DNA of 64,000 nucleotides from an uncultured Sphingomonadaceae bacterium (GTDB lineage: Bacteria > Pseudomonadota > Alphaproteobacteria > Sphingomonadales > Sphingomonadaceae): positions 204,130 to 268,129 of the forward strand of contig CAJXSN010000003.1 of assembly GCA_913060895.1 (NCBI GenBank). The letters are read 5' to 3'. Position numbers and translations under genes: made by a program. The notes under the pieces are model-generated. The model saw only the letters and a list, made by a program, of their open reading frames with translations, had not been told where the DNA came from and ran no database searches. Positions 10,351-19,950 of the stretch are shown here, piece after piece (within the stretch, counting starts at the first letter, position 1; each line of letters begins with the position of its first letter).

Positions 10351-12300
10351 TTAGTTTTTTGCGTCGCTATCGGCCTCGGCGTCGGTGTCAACCTCGGAAA
10401 ATTCCGCATCGACGACGTCTTCGTCCTTGCCTGCGTCAGTGGCAGCTTCGCCAGAAGCAGGCGCTTCAGCTGATGCATTGGCCTGCTCCTGCTCATAGAT
10501 TTGCTGACCCATCTTCATGGCGACTTCGGTCAATTCCTGAGCCTTGGCAGAAATCGCATCCGCGTCGTCGCCCTCGAGAGCCGTCTTGGTTTCGGCGATT
10601 TTGCCTTCGACTTCCGTCTTCAGCGCGTCGTCGATCTTGTCACCATGTTCGGCAATCTGCTTTTCAGTGGCATGGACAAGGCTGTCAGCCTGATTGCGGG
10701 CCTCTGCGCTCTCACGGCGCTTCTTGTCCTCGTCAGCGAACTTCTCGGCATCCTGAACCATCTGGTCGATGTCGCTCTCGTTGAGACCGCCCGACGCCTG
10801 GATTTTGATGGTCTGTTCCTTGCCAGTGCCTTTGTCTTTGGCCGAGACATTCACGATGCCGTTCGCGTCGATATCGAAGGTGACTTCCACTTGCGGCACG
10901 CCGCGCGGTGCAGGCGGAATGCCCACCAGATCGAAATTGCCCAGCAGCTTGTTATCAGCTGCCATCTCACGCTCGCCCTGGAACACGCGGATCGTCACGG
11001 CCTGCTGGTTGTCTTCAGCGGTCGAGTACGTCTGCGACTTCTTGGTCGGGATCGTGGTATTACGGTCAATCATGCGGGTGAAGACACCGCCCAGCGTCTC
11101 GATACCCAGTGACAGCGGGGTCACGTCCAGCAGCAGCACGTCCTTCACGTCGCCCTGCAGAACGCCAGCCTGAATGGCGGCGCCCATGGCAACAACTTCA
11201 TCGGGGTTCACCCCGGTGTTGGGCTTCTTGCCGAAGAATTCTTCCACGACTTCACGCACCTTGGGCATGCGGGTCATACCGCCGACCAGAATGACCTCGT
11301 CGATGTCGCTTGCCTTCAGGCCGGCATCAGCCAGCGCCTTCTTGCTCGGCTCCAGAGTACGCTTGATCAGATCGCCAACCAGTTGCTCCAGCTTGGAGCG
11401 GGTCAACGGCTCTACCAGATGAAGCGGAGTGGACGCGCCGCCTTCCATACGGGCGGTAATGAAGGGCAGGTTGACTTCGGTCTGGGCCGAACTGGACAGC
11501 TCAATCTTCGCCTTTTCAGCCGCTTCCTTCAGACGCTGCAGAGCCAGCTTGTCCGTGCGGAGATCCATGTTTTCCTTCTTCTTGAAGGCATCGGCAAGGT
11601 ATTCGACAATCGCGTTGTCGAAATCTTCACCGCCAAGGAACGTATCGCCGTTGGTGGACTTCACTTCGAACACACCGTCACCGATTTCCAGCACCGAGAC
11701 ATCGAACGTACCACCGCCAAGGTCATAGACGGCGATGGTCTTGCCATCTTCCTTGTCCATTCCGTAGGCGAGCGCGGCTGCTGTCGGCTCGTTAATGATG
11801 CGTAGAACTTCGAGGCCGGCGATCTGACCGGCATCCTTGGTCGCCTGACGCTGGGCATCGTTGAAGTATGCGGGAACGGTAATGACGGCCTGAGTCACTG
11901 TTTCACCAAGATAGCTCTCGGCGGTTTCTTTCATCTTTTGTAGGATAAAAGCGGAAATCTGGCTGGGGGAATATTCGTCACCGCCAGCTTCGACCCATGC
12001 GTCTCCACCCTTACCGTTGACAATGTCGTAAGGCACCAGCTCCATGTCTTTCTTGGTCAGCGGATCGTCGAACCGGCGGCCAATCAGGCGCTTGATTGCA
12101 AACAGGGTGTTGTCCGGGTTGGTAACGGCCTGACGCTTTGCAGGCTGACCGATCAGACGTTCGCTATCCTTGGTGAAGGCCACGATAGACGGCGTGGTGC
12201 GCGCGCCTTCCGAATTCTCCACGACCTTGGGCTTGCCCCCATCCATAACAGCGACACAGCTGTTGGTGGTGCCAAGGTCGATACCGATAACTTTAGCCAT
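10351..12300 (-). CDS. dnaK: Molecular chaperone DnaK
   Basis: [42 protein letters not shown], full length to the acidic tail. Confidence 0.98.
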   Translation of the reverse strand: MAKVIGIDLGTTNSCVAVMDGGKPKVVENSEGARTTPSIVAFTKDSERLIGQPAKRQAVTNPDNTLFAIKRLIGRRFDDPLTKKDMELVPYDIVNGKGGDAWVEAGGDEYSPSQISAFILQKMKETAESYLGETVTQAVITVPAYFNDAQRQATKDAGQIAGLEVLRIINEPTAAALAYGMDKEDGKTIAVYDLGGGTFDVSVLEIGDGVFEVKSTNGDTFLGGEDFDNAIVEYLADAFKKKENMDLRTDKLALQRLKEAAEKAKIELSSSAQTEVNLPFITARMEGGASTPLHLVEPLTRSKLEQLVGDLIKRTLEPSKKALADAGLKASDIDEVILVGGMTRMPKVREVVEEFFGKKPNTGVNPDEVVAMGAAIQAGVLQGDVKDVLLLDVTPLSLGIETLGGVFTRMIDRNTTIPTKKSQTYSTAEDNQQAVTIRVFQGEREMAADNKLLGNFDLVGIPPAPRGVPQVEVTFDIDANGIVNVSAKDKGTGKEQTIKIQASGGLNESDIDQMVQDAEKFADEDKKRRESAEARNQADSLVHATEKQIAEHGDKIDDALKTEVEGKIAETKTALEGDDADAISAKAQELTEVAMKMGQQIYEQEQANASAEAPASGEAATDAGKDEDVVDAEFSEVDTDAEADSDAKN

Positions 12301-12392
12301 TATTAATCCCATTCTCATTTGGTTGTGTGGACACCGCGCATAAGACCTCCCGTAGGTGGCAAGGCCTGTCGGCGGCTCGAATTATGAGGGCG

Positions 12393-12420
12393 ATATAGGT
12401 GGGCTTTTCCTTGGCACAAG
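12393..12420 (-). promoter_or_regulatory. Putative RpoH (sigma-32) promoter of dnaK
   Basis: Reverse strand reads CTTG-N17-CCTATAT, matching the alphaproteobacterial heat-shock consensus CTTG-N17/18-CYTATNT. It lies about 93 bp upstream of dnaK. Confidence 0.75.
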
Positions 12421-12450
12421 GGAGGTAGCAGGCTAGTCCGAACCAAATTT

Positions 12451-12945
12451 ATGGCAGGAGCGAAGAACGTGAACAAATGGGCAATTGCACTGGTGCTGGG
12501 TCTGGCTGGAGGCGGTCTGACCGCGTGTGAAAAAACCCCTGAAGCTCCTGCGGATGAGGCGGATTCAGTGCTAGGCATCGGAATTGATAATGCGCGTTTG
12601 GTTCTTCCGCCAGTCGCAGGAAACCCGGCTGCCATATACATGGATATGGATTTTTCCGGCGATAGCGCGACGGCAGTACGCGCTGCGTCCGTTGCCGGAG
12701 CGGAGAAAACGGAGCTGCACGAAACGTCGGAATGGGAAGGCAAGATGGTAATGGGCAAAATGGGCCCGCTTCTGCTCAATCCCGGCGACGAAGTTTCTTT
12801 CGAGCCCGGTGGAAAGCACATTATGGTATTCGGCTTGCCCGACACGGTTCAGCCCGATCAGGATGTCGAAGTTACCCTGACCGTAGCAGGCGGAGACAAA
12901 ATGTCTTTCGCTGCAAAAGTCCAGGCTGCGGGCGCAGAACGCTAG
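12451..12945 (+). CDS. PCu(A)C-type copper chaperone lipoprotein
   Basis: Lipobox LTAC; AAIYMDM..., ELHETSEWEGKMVMGKMGPLLLNPGDEVSFEPGGKHIMVFGL (H-M-x-M-x-H-M arrangement). Confidence 0.85.
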   Translation: MAGAKNVNKWAIALVLGLAGGGLTACEKTPEAPADEADSVLGIGIDNARLVLPPVAGNPAAIYMDMDFSGDSATAVRAASVAGAEKTELHETSEWEGKMVMGKMGPLLLNPGDEVSFEPGGKHIMVFGLPDTVQPDQDVEVTLTVAGGDKMSFAAKVQAAGAER

Positions 12946-12947
12946 GC

Positions 12948-13481
12948 GTGAGCGGGCTGGACCTCAATACCGATCATGGCCACGCTGCACCGGATTTTTG
13001 CCCGGTAGGCGGAGAACGGCAACTGACCGAAGGTGAAGTCGCGCTAACCCAATCGATTTTCGGGAACGCCATCGACACACGCAAGGTCACCATACGCAGG
13101 CGGAAATGGGCGTTTTTCCAGCCGCGCCAAGTCACTATGGCTCCACGCGGACATATACATTTCCACCCGGGCGGAGACAGTTACTGCGATGACTTTGCCA
13201 CTGCGTCATGGCAGCGACAGGGCCTGTTTATCCATGAGATGACGCATATTTGGCAGACCCAGTCCAAAGGGGAATGGTATTTGCCCCTGCGCCGTCATCC
13301 GTGGTGCCGCTATGATTATGCGCTGAAGCCCGGTCGTCCGCTGGAACATTACGGTATCGAGCAGCAGGCTGAGATCGTAAAGCACGCTTTCCTATTGAGA
13401 CGCGGCATCACGCTAGCCGGGGTCGCGGACGCAGCGGCTTATGATCTGCTGGTCCGTTTCCCCGGTGCGCGATTGATATAG
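12948..13481 (+). CDS. Putative zinc-metallopeptidase-like protein ('vgr related' type), GTG start
   Basis: GTG 12948 follows the previous stop closely. Protein VSGLDLNTDHGHAAPDFCPVGGERQLTEGEVAL...HIHFHPGGDSYCDDF...LFIHEMTHIWQTQ contains HExxH. Confidence 0.65.
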   Translation: MSGLDLNTDHGHAAPDFCPVGGERQLTEGEVALTQSIFGNAIDTRKVTIRRRKWAFFQPRQVTMAPRGHIHFHPGGDSYCDDFATASWQRQGLFIHEMTHIWQTQSKGEWYLPLRRHPWCRYDYALKPGRPLEHYGIEQQAEIVKHAFLLRRGITLAGVADAAAYDLLVRFPGARLI

Positions 13482-13493
13482 GCCGGAAGCTTC

Positions 13494-13787
13494 TTAGTAC
13501 CGCGGGTCGGCAGGGTAGCCTGCTGTACCGAAGCAATCGTCGTCCAGATAACGATTGCTGTTGTATCCGTCGCAGTCGCCATCCTTGTCGACGAAATATC
13601 CGGCAAGCCCACCTGCAGCTGCACCCGCGAGCGCGTACGTTGCGATATCGCCGCCGGTAATTGCTGCGATTCCCGCCCCGGCAGCAGCGCCTGCGAGCCC
13701 GCCTTCTGCTGCATAGTTTTCAGCGCAACCGGTAAGCGCCAGAGCGCTGACCATCGCGACCGGTGCGATCATTATGTAATTTTTCAA
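13494..13787 (-). CDS. Small glycine-zipper lipoprotein, probable TTG start
   Basis: Lipobox ALTGC, GGLAGAAAGAGIAAITGGD and AGAAAGGLAGYFVDKDGDCDGY. TTG at 13787 is preceded by AGGAG. Confidence 0.65.
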   Translation of the reverse strand: MKNYIMIAPVAMVSALALTGCAENYAAEGGLAGAAAGAGIAAITGGDIATYALAGAAAGGLAGYFVDKDGDCDGYNSNRYLDDDCFGTAGYPADPRY

Positions 13788-13858
13788 TTGGTTTCTCCTG
13801 TGCAAATCCACCAGGATCTAGTCTAGCACATCGAGCGGGATCGAAACCATCCGACTGT

Positions 13859-14461
13859 TCAGTCCGGCTTTTTTGCGACACCGACCATCGCAGGGCGAAG
13901 CAGGCGATCCTTGATCGTGTAGCCCGATTGCATTTCCTGAATGACCGTGCCCGGTTCGGCATCGCCGGTCGGGACTTCCATCATTGCCTGATGAAGATTG
14001 GGATCAAGCGGTAGGCCCATTGCGGCAATCCGTTCGACGCCGTGCAGACTGAAGACCTTCGTGAGTTCGCGCTGGGTCGCCTCAATACCAGCAACTAGGC
14101 CCTTGAACTTCTCATCCTCGCGCAGCGCTTCGGGAATGGAATCCACAGCGCGAGACAGATTATCGGCTACGGACAGTATGTCGCGGGCAAAGCCCGTGGC
14201 GGCATAGGTGCGCGCATCGGCGACGTCTTTCTCCAGCCGGCGGCGGACATTCTGCGTATCGGCACGGGCATAAAGCGTTTCCTGCTTCGCTTCCGCCAAA
14301 TCATTGCGCAGCGATTCCAGAGCTTCGGCCAGATCTGTCTCGCCCTCACCGTTCTCGCCTGGATCTGCATCGTCACGCAAATGTTCAGGGACGCCTTCCA
14401 TTTCCGTTTCGAGTTCAGCGTCAAGACCAGCTGTATCTGGCTTCTTCGTGTCATCCATCAT
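13859..14461 (-). CDS. grpE: Nucleotide exchange factor GrpE
   Basis: YARADTQNVRRRLEKDVADARTYA...LDPNLHQAMMEVPTGDAEPGTVIQEMQSGYTIKDRLLRPAMVGVAK. Confidence 0.96.
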   Translation of the reverse strand: MMDDTKKPDTAGLDAELETEMEGVPEHLRDDADPGENGEGETDLAEALESLRNDLAEAKQETLYARADTQNVRRRLEKDVADARTYAATGFARDILSVADNLSRAVDSIPEALREDEKFKGLVAGIEATQRELTKVFSLHGVERIAAMGLPLDPNLHQAMMEVPTGDAEPGTVIQEMQSGYTIKDRLLRPAMVGVAKKPD

Positions 14462-14479
14462 GGGTGAATTGGTTCCGTC

Positions 14480-15520
14480 TTATCTGATGAGTTTGCCCAG
14501 TGATTGGGCTGTGAAATCGATCATGGGGACGACGCGAGCGTAATTCAACCGAGTTGGGCCGATGACGCCCAGCACGCCCACCACTTTTCCTTCCCTGTCA
14601 CGATAGGGCGACGCGATAACCGAAGACCCGCTTAAAGCGAACAGCCGGTTCTCGGAGCCAATGAAAATCCGTGTTGCTTCAGCCTCGCGTGCATTTTCCA
14701 GTAGATCCGCGACAGAATGCTTGCTTTCCAGATCATCGAGCAGAGATCGCACCCGTTCCAGATCTTCCAGCGCAGCATCGTCCAGAAGGTTGGCCTGACC
14801 CCGTACAATCAGAACCGGACGTTCGGCTGCGTCCTCGCTCCAAACCGCAATTCCACGTTCCACCAGATCGCGGCTTGCAGTATCCAGCGCGCTTTGGCCG
14901 CTCGCCAGCTCCTGCCGTATATCTGTCGCCGCCTCGGGTAGAGTGCGTCCGGCCAATCGTGCGGATATGTAATTGCTTACCTGTTCCAGTATATGCGGGG
15001 GCGTTGTGCCAACATCCATAACACGGTTCTCGACTTGACCGTCTTCACCCACCAATACCGCCAGTGCGCGTCCCTGCCCCAGAGACACCAGCGTAACCTG
15101 CGTCAGTCTAGGTTCGCGGCGCGGAACCATCACCATACCCGCTGCTCCGCTGATGTCTGACAGAATGGCGCTGGTTGCTTCCAGGGCTTGCTCGATCGGG
15201 CCGGAATTGCTCAGTCTTTGTTCGATAGCAGCACGTTCGCTGGCAGTAGGCTCTGCCACCTGCATCATCCCGTCGACGAAGATACGCAGACCGCTATTGG
15301 TAGGCATTCGGCCTGCGCTGGTATGTGGAGCAGAGAGAAGCCCTGCGCCCTCCAGATCAGCCAGCACGGACCGGATGGAAGCTGGCGAAAGATCTAGCCC
15401 CCCACCGCTTGCGAGCGTCTTGGACCCGACTGGCTCGCCGCTTTCCAGATAGCCTTCCACGACCAGGCGAAAGATTACCCGGGCGCGGTCGGTCAGTTCA
15501 TCGAGGGGCGGCGCGTTCAT
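14480..15520 (-). CDS. hrcA: Heat-inducible transcriptional repressor HrcA
   Basis: MNAPPLDELTDRARVIFRLVVEGYLESGEPVGSKTLAS...LSPASIRSVLADLEGAGLLSAPHTSAGRMPT; just upstream of grpE. Confidence 0.95.
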   Translation of the reverse strand: MNAPPLDELTDRARVIFRLVVEGYLESGEPVGSKTLASGGGLDLSPASIRSVLADLEGAGLLSAPHTSAGRMPTNSGLRIFVDGMMQVAEPTASERAAIEQRLSNSGPIEQALEATSAILSDISGAAGMVMVPRREPRLTQVTLVSLGQGRALAVLVGEDGQVENRVMDVGTTPPHILEQVSNYISARLAGRTLPEAATDIRQELASGQSALDTASRDLVERGIAVWSEDAAERPVLIVRGQANLLDDAALEDLERVRSLLDDLESKHSVADLLENAREAEATRIFIGSENRLFALSGSSVIASPYRDREGKVVGVLGVIGPTRLNYARVVPMIDFTAQSLGKLIR

Positions 15521-15530
15521 AACAAACAAC

Positions 15531-15558
15531 AGATAGCGAGTGAGGTGCGCGGGGCAAG
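15531..15558 (-). promoter_or_regulatory. Putative RpoH promoter of hrcA-grpE
   Basis: Reverse strand reads CTTG-N17-GCTATCT, with 6 of 7 matches to the CYTATNT -10 motif; 11 bp upstream of the hrcA ATG. Confidence 0.5.
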
Positions 15559-15647
15559 CTTGCATGAGGTATTGCATGGCGCGGACCCAAACGCCTATCG
15601 CGCCCGCAATACCTAAACAAACACTATAATCCGAACAGGAGAATACC

Positions 15648-16364
15648 ATGCGACCTTCAGGCCGAGCGCCCGACGAAATGCGCGCCATCACAATAGAAAC
15701 CGGTTATACCAAGCACGCTGAGGGTTCGTGCCTGATTAGCTTCGGCGAGACAAAAGTGCTGTGCACTGCCAGCATCGAAGAACGCATCCCGCCGTGGCTG
15801 CGTGGCAAAGGTGAAGGCTGGGTCACCGGCGAATACTCCATGCTCCCACGCGCAACGCACACTCGCGGTAGCCGTGAGGCGGCACGGGGCAAGCAGTCTG
15901 GACGCACTCAGGAAATCCAGCGGCTGATTGGGCGGTCCCTTCGCTCGGTCGTCGATCTGAAGAAGCTCGGGGAGCGCCAGATCACACTCGATTGCGATGT
16001 AATCCAGGCTGACGGAGGCACCCGAACAGCCTCTATCAGCGGTGCATGGGTTGCGCTGAAGTTGGCAGTGGATGGCCTGATCGCAGCGGGTGAGTTGAAG
16101 GAAGATCCGATTCAGAGCAAGATCGCTGCGATTTCCTGCGGCATCTACAAGGGTACGCCGGTGCTCGATCTGGATTACCCGGAAGACAGTGGCGCTGATG
16201 CCGACGCAAACTTCGTACTGATCGAAGGTGGTCAGATCGCTGAGGTGCAGGCGACTGCAGAAGGTGCCACTTACGATGAAGAAGGTCTGTTGCGTCTGCT
16301 GCGTCTGGCGAAGATCGGCTGCGACGGGATCTTTTCGGCTCAGGACAAAGCGATAAAGAGTTAA
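15648..16364 (+). CDS. rph: Ribonuclease PH
   Basis: [53 protein letters not shown]...[17 protein letters not shown]. Confidence 0.97.
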   Translation: MRPSGRAPDEMRAITIETGYTKHAEGSCLISFGETKVLCTASIEERIPPWLRGKGEGWVTGEYSMLPRATHTRGSREAARGKQSGRTQEIQRLIGRSLRSVVDLKKLGERQITLDCDVIQADGGTRTASISGAWVALKLAVDGLIAAGELKEDPIQSKIAAISCGIYKGTPVLDLDYPEDSGADADANFVLIEGGQIAEVQATAEGATYDEEGLLRLLRLAKIGCDGIFSAQDKAIKS

Positions 16365-16375
16365 GGAGTTAAGGA

Positions 16376-16888
16376 GTGGAGCCCCTCCGTTATTCAATCA
16401 GCGAGAACGCACAAGTTGCGTTCTCGCTGATGCATTTTCGGGCCTCGGCATGGAAAATCTTCGCTTTTCTATCCGCATTTGTCGTTGCGATAGCCTGTTT
16501 AGCCTAGAGTGCAGGCCGCCTGCCCGAAGTCGTTCCGGTCATTGTCGGAGGGGGTGTTGGCATTGCCTTGTGGCTAGGAATCTTAAGGTTCATTATCGTT
16601 CCTTGGCAAGCGAAGCGCGCTTGGAACGAATTTTCTCTGATCAAGGAACCCATCGATCTGACGCTGACTGAAACTGGTTTCAATCTTGCTCAGCCATCTG
16701 CCACGCTGGAATCCCCTTGGCAGAATATGATTGCGTGGAACGAATGGGCTGAAGTTTTTGCCATCTATGTGACACGCCAGCAGGCCTACATTATCCCGAA
16801 GGATCAGGTTAGCCCGGAACATATCGAATTCGCTCGCAAGTGCCTGATTGAAAGCGGTCTGAGTAAAAAAGGAAAACGACGGGGATGA
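16376..16888 (+). pseudogene. YcxB-like membrane protein frame interrupted by a single in-frame TAG at 16505-16507
   Basis: GTG 16376 with SD AAGGAG. One continuous frame: VEPLRYSISENAQVAFSLMHFRASAWKIFAFLSAFVVAIACLA*SAGRLPEVVPVIVGGGVGIALWLGILRFIIVPWQAKRAWNEFSLIKEPIDLTLTETGFNLAQPS... with TM segments on both sides of the stop. Confidence 0.65.
16397..16431. repeat. Perfect 15-bp inverted repeat, 5-nt loop
   Basis: ATCAGCGAGAACGCA-CAAGT-TGCGTTCTCGCTGAT, just downstream of rph. Confidence 0.9.
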
Positions 16889-17508
16889 AAAAACTTGGCA
16901 CTGGCTCGCTTGTTATTGCAACTCATAATACAGGCAAGCTGAAAGAGATTCAGGCCCTACTCGATCCCTATGGCGCGGAGTGTCTTTCTGCCGGATCGCT
17001 CGGACTCCCAGAGCCAGTGGAAACCGGAACGACTTTCGTCGAGAACGCTCTGATCAAAGCGCGGGCTGCGGCAGAAGGGTCGGGGCTTGTTTCGCTGGCG
17101 GACGACAGCGGCCTGTCGGTGGAGGCGCTTGGTGGCAGGCCCGGCGTTTATACTGCCGACTGGGCAGAGCGGCAGTGGTTCGAAGGTGATGCCGGCCGGG
17201 ACTGGTTCATGGCCATGGGTAAGGTAGAAGGAATGGTGCAGGCGCAGGGGCCTGATGCCAGCCGTGCCTGCGCGTTCCACTGTGTATTGGCGTTGGCATG
17301 GCCCGATGGCGAACATGCGGTTTACGAAGGCATCGCGCCCGGCACCCTAACATGGCCGCCGCGCGGCGAAATGGGGTTCGGGTATGATCCGGTGTTCGTG
17401 CCGCAAAATCGCGAACAAACCTTTGCCGAGCTCAATCCGGCGGACAAACACGCAATCAGCCACCGCGCGGATGCCTTTGCCAAACTGGTGGCCGACCAGT
17501 TCAGCTAA
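16885..17508 (+). CDS. rdgB: RdgB/HAM1 non-canonical purine NTP pyrophosphatase
   Basis: LVIATHNTGKLKEIQALL...SLADDSGLSVEALGGRPGVYTADWA...GFGYDPVFVP...HRADAF. Confidence 0.95.
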   Translation: MKKLGTGSLVIATHNTGKLKEIQALLDPYGAECLSAGSLGLPEPVETGTTFVENALIKARAAAEGSGLVSLADDSGLSVEALGGRPGVYTADWAERQWFEGDAGRDWFMAMGKVEGMVQAQGPDASRACAFHCVLALAWPDGEHAVYEGIAPGTLTWPPRGEMGFGYDPVFVPQNREQTFAELNPADKHAISHRADAFAKLVADQFS

Positions 17509-17767
17509 TCACAAATCGCGATCGTTCAGGGTATAACAGACCTGAACCGTCGCGAGCTTCTACACTGGCGTGTTCGATTTTTTTCGCCAGAACAGCTGCA
17601 TATAGTGCTGCGTTCTTGGCCAGATCCTCGCATCACCGTAATGGCTCCGCATACACTGCTGCTCGGGTACGGTTGTGCAATTGCAGCGCGCTGAGCGCGA
17701 GAAAGTCATCTGGCTGATAAGGGCTGGATAAGGACTGCCCGATTGGAGCGGCCTGTTTTTCGGTCAT
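17501..17767 (-). pseudogene. Small ORF remnant with a single in-frame TGA at 17633-17635
   Basis: Reverse strand 88-codon frame MTEKQAAPIGQSLSSPYQPDDFLALSALQLHNRTRAAVYAEPLR*CEDLAKNAALYAAVLAKKIEHASVEARDGSGLLYPERSRFVIS. It has protein-like composition and fills an otherwise empty gap. Confidence 0.4.
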
Positions 17768-17890
17768 CTGGATAGAGCCTGTATGCTGTGCAGAGCATCA
17801 TCGCTGGCAAGTAAAGAAACGGCTATAAAAGAGGCCAGCGTTAGCGAACGTATCTTGACTTCCCCTTCTACCCGACCCGAGAGTCAAACG

Positions 17891-19042
17891 ATGGCACAGG
17901 CTTTATACATACATTGGCCATTCTGCCTGAAGAAATGCCCTTACTGCGACTTCAACAGCCATGTTCGTGCTGAGGTGGACCATGCCTTGTGGCAGGATTC
18001 GCTGCTGGCAGATATGCGGCATGAAGCGGCTGTGGCAGGTGGCGAGCCACTGCAGTCGGTCTTTTTCGGCGGCGGCACACCGTCGCTTATGCCACCTAGG
18101 CTAGTCTCGGCAATATTGGCAGAGGCGGAACGGCTGTGGGGCTTTGCGTCTGATGTCGAGATTACGTTGGAGGCTAACCCGACCAGCTTCGAGGCAGGCA
18201 GGTTCAAAGAACTGTCAGCCGCGGGTGTCAACCGCGTGTCGCTGGGCATCCAGTCGCTGGAGAATGACGCACTGCGCTTTCTTGGACGCGAGCATACTGT
18301 GGACGAGGCATTGGCTGCTCTGAATGCGGCGCAGGGTTTGTTTGCCCGTGTAACCTTCGATTTAATCTATGCCCGTCCTGGCCAGACAGTCGCTGAATGG
18401 GATGCCGAACTGTCACGCGCATTGGCGTTTGGCACGACCCATCTGTCGCTTTACCAGCTGACTATCGAGCCCGGCACCCGCTTTGCGACCGATGTGCGGA
18501 CTGGCGCGTTCGATCCAATGGAAGGCAATGATGCAGCCGAGCTTTACACCCGAACACAAGAGATGACCCTGGCCGCAGGATTGCCCGCTTACGAAATCAG
18601 CAATCATGCTGCACCGGGGCAGGAAAGCCGCCACAATCTGACTTATTGGCGTTACAGCGATTATTGCGGGATCGGTCCCGGCGCGCATGGGCGAAGAGGC
18701 GGCTCTGCAACGCAGCGTCATAAAAAGCCGGAGAATTGGCTAGCTGCGGTTGCGCAGTGCGGAGAAGGAACTGTCGAACTTCACGCCCTGCCCGCGTATG
18801 AACAGGCATCCGAAGCACTGTTGATGGGGCTGAGGCTGGCCGAGGGCGTGGATCTAACCAAGCTGGCTGCGAGGACCGGCATAGCGCCATCAGCGCTGCT
18901 CGATGGTGCGAAGGTTGTCTTATACAAAGATTTGGGGCTGGTCTGGCGCAAAGGCAACAGACTGGGGGTCACTGCCGCCGGAATGCCGCTGCTCGACGGG
19001 TTGCTGGCAGAGCTCGTTTCGGCCGATCTTTTAGGCGCATGA
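17891..19042 (+). CDS. hemW: Radical SAM heme chaperone HemW
   Basis: MAQALYIHWPFCLKKCPYCDFNSHV (CxxxCxxC) ... FFGGGTPSLM ... LEANPTSFE. Confidence 0.95.
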   Translation: MAQALYIHWPFCLKKCPYCDFNSHVRAEVDHALWQDSLLADMRHEAAVAGGEPLQSVFFGGGTPSLMPPRLVSAILAEAERLWGFASDVEITLEANPTSFEAGRFKELSAAGVNRVSLGIQSLENDALRFLGREHTVDEALAALNAAQGLFARVTFDLIYARPGQTVAEWDAELSRALAFGTTHLSLYQLTIEPGTRFATDVRTGAFDPMEGNDAAELYTRTQEMTLAAGLPAYEISNHAAPGQESRHNLTYWRYSDYCGIGPGAHGRRGGSATQRHKKPENWLAAVAQCGEGTVELHALPAYEQASEALLMGLRLAEGVDLTKLAARTGIAPSALLDGAKVVLYKDLGLVWRKGNRLGVTAAGMPLLDGLLAELVSADLLGA

Positions 19043-19941
19043 GCAATCGTTCATACATAATTGCGCGGTGGACAGCCCAGCTTACCAATGATCTGCGGCG
19101 TTCTGCCCACACTGTGCGAGCCTATTCCAGGGCTGCGCAACGGCTACTGCAAGCGCAGGATGCCCCGAGCTTTGAAAGCATAGCCGGACTTGATGCCGGT
19201 GCCCTTCGTCGGCATCTGGCAATGCGGCGTGCCGAAGGATTATCCAATGCTTCGGCGGCGCGTGAACTGTCGGCGATAAAATCATTTATTTGTTTTGCAC
19301 AGGCCGAAGCGGGATTCGAGAATATCGCTGCCCCGCGCCTGCGTGGTCCGCGCATAAGAAAGAATCTGCCCCGGCCTGTGACGCCCGACGAAGCGGTTGG
19401 TATGGCAGAGCGAGTGGACAGCGATGCAGATGAAGGCTGGATTGGCCTGCGTGACCGTGCAGTTCTGCTGTTGATCTACGGAGCGGGAATGCGTGTAGCC
19501 GAGGCGCTTTCGCTTACCGCTAATGTGCTTCCTTTGGGGGAAACGCTGACTATTATCGGTAAAGGCACAAAGCAGCGCGTTGTGCCGATCCTCCCGCAGT
19601 TGCGCGATGCGGTGGCCGAATATGTAGATGCCTGCCCCTATCCGCCGGACCTTTCGCAGCCACTCTTTCGCGGGGCTAAAGGCGGCGCCCTGTCGCAGGG
19701 CATGGTACAGAAGGCGACGGCTCGGGCGAGACGGTCTTTGGGCCTGCCTGATACCGCCACACCGCACGCCTTGCGCCACAGCTTTGCCACGCATTTGCTT
19801 GGTGAAGGCGCAGACCTGCGGAGCCTGCAGGAATTACTGGGCCATGTCAGCCTGAGTTCCACGCAGATATATACCAAAGTCGATGCGGCAACGATGCTGG
19901 ACAGCTATCGCAGCGCTCACCCTCGGGAGCAGGATAATTAA
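19039..19941 (+). CDS. xerC: Tyrosine recombinase XerC
   Basis: LLIYGAGMRVAEALSL, TPHALRHSFATHLLGEGADLRSLQELLGHVSLSSTQIYTKVD catalytic box. ATGA overlap with hemW. Confidence 0.93.
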   Translation: MSNRSYIIARWTAQLTNDLRRSAHTVRAYSRAAQRLLQAQDAPSFESIAGLDAGALRRHLAMRRAEGLSNASAARELSAIKSFICFAQAEAGFENIAAPRLRGPRIRKNLPRPVTPDEAVGMAERVDSDADEGWIGLRDRAVLLLIYGAGMRVAEALSLTANVLPLGETLTIIGKGTKQRVVPILPQLRDAVAEYVDACPYPPDLSQPLFRGAKGGALSQGMVQKATARARRSLGLPDTATPHALRHSFATHLLGEGADLRSLQELLGHVSLSSTQIYTKVDAATMLDSYRSAHPREQDN

Positions 19942-19950
19942 TCGGGTCCG

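Noticed and set aside
17633-17635. TGA in the 17501-17767 frame as a selenocysteine codon
   Set aside because: No SECIS-like hairpin was evident by eye and no selenoprotein machinery is visible; pseudogene or error is more economical.
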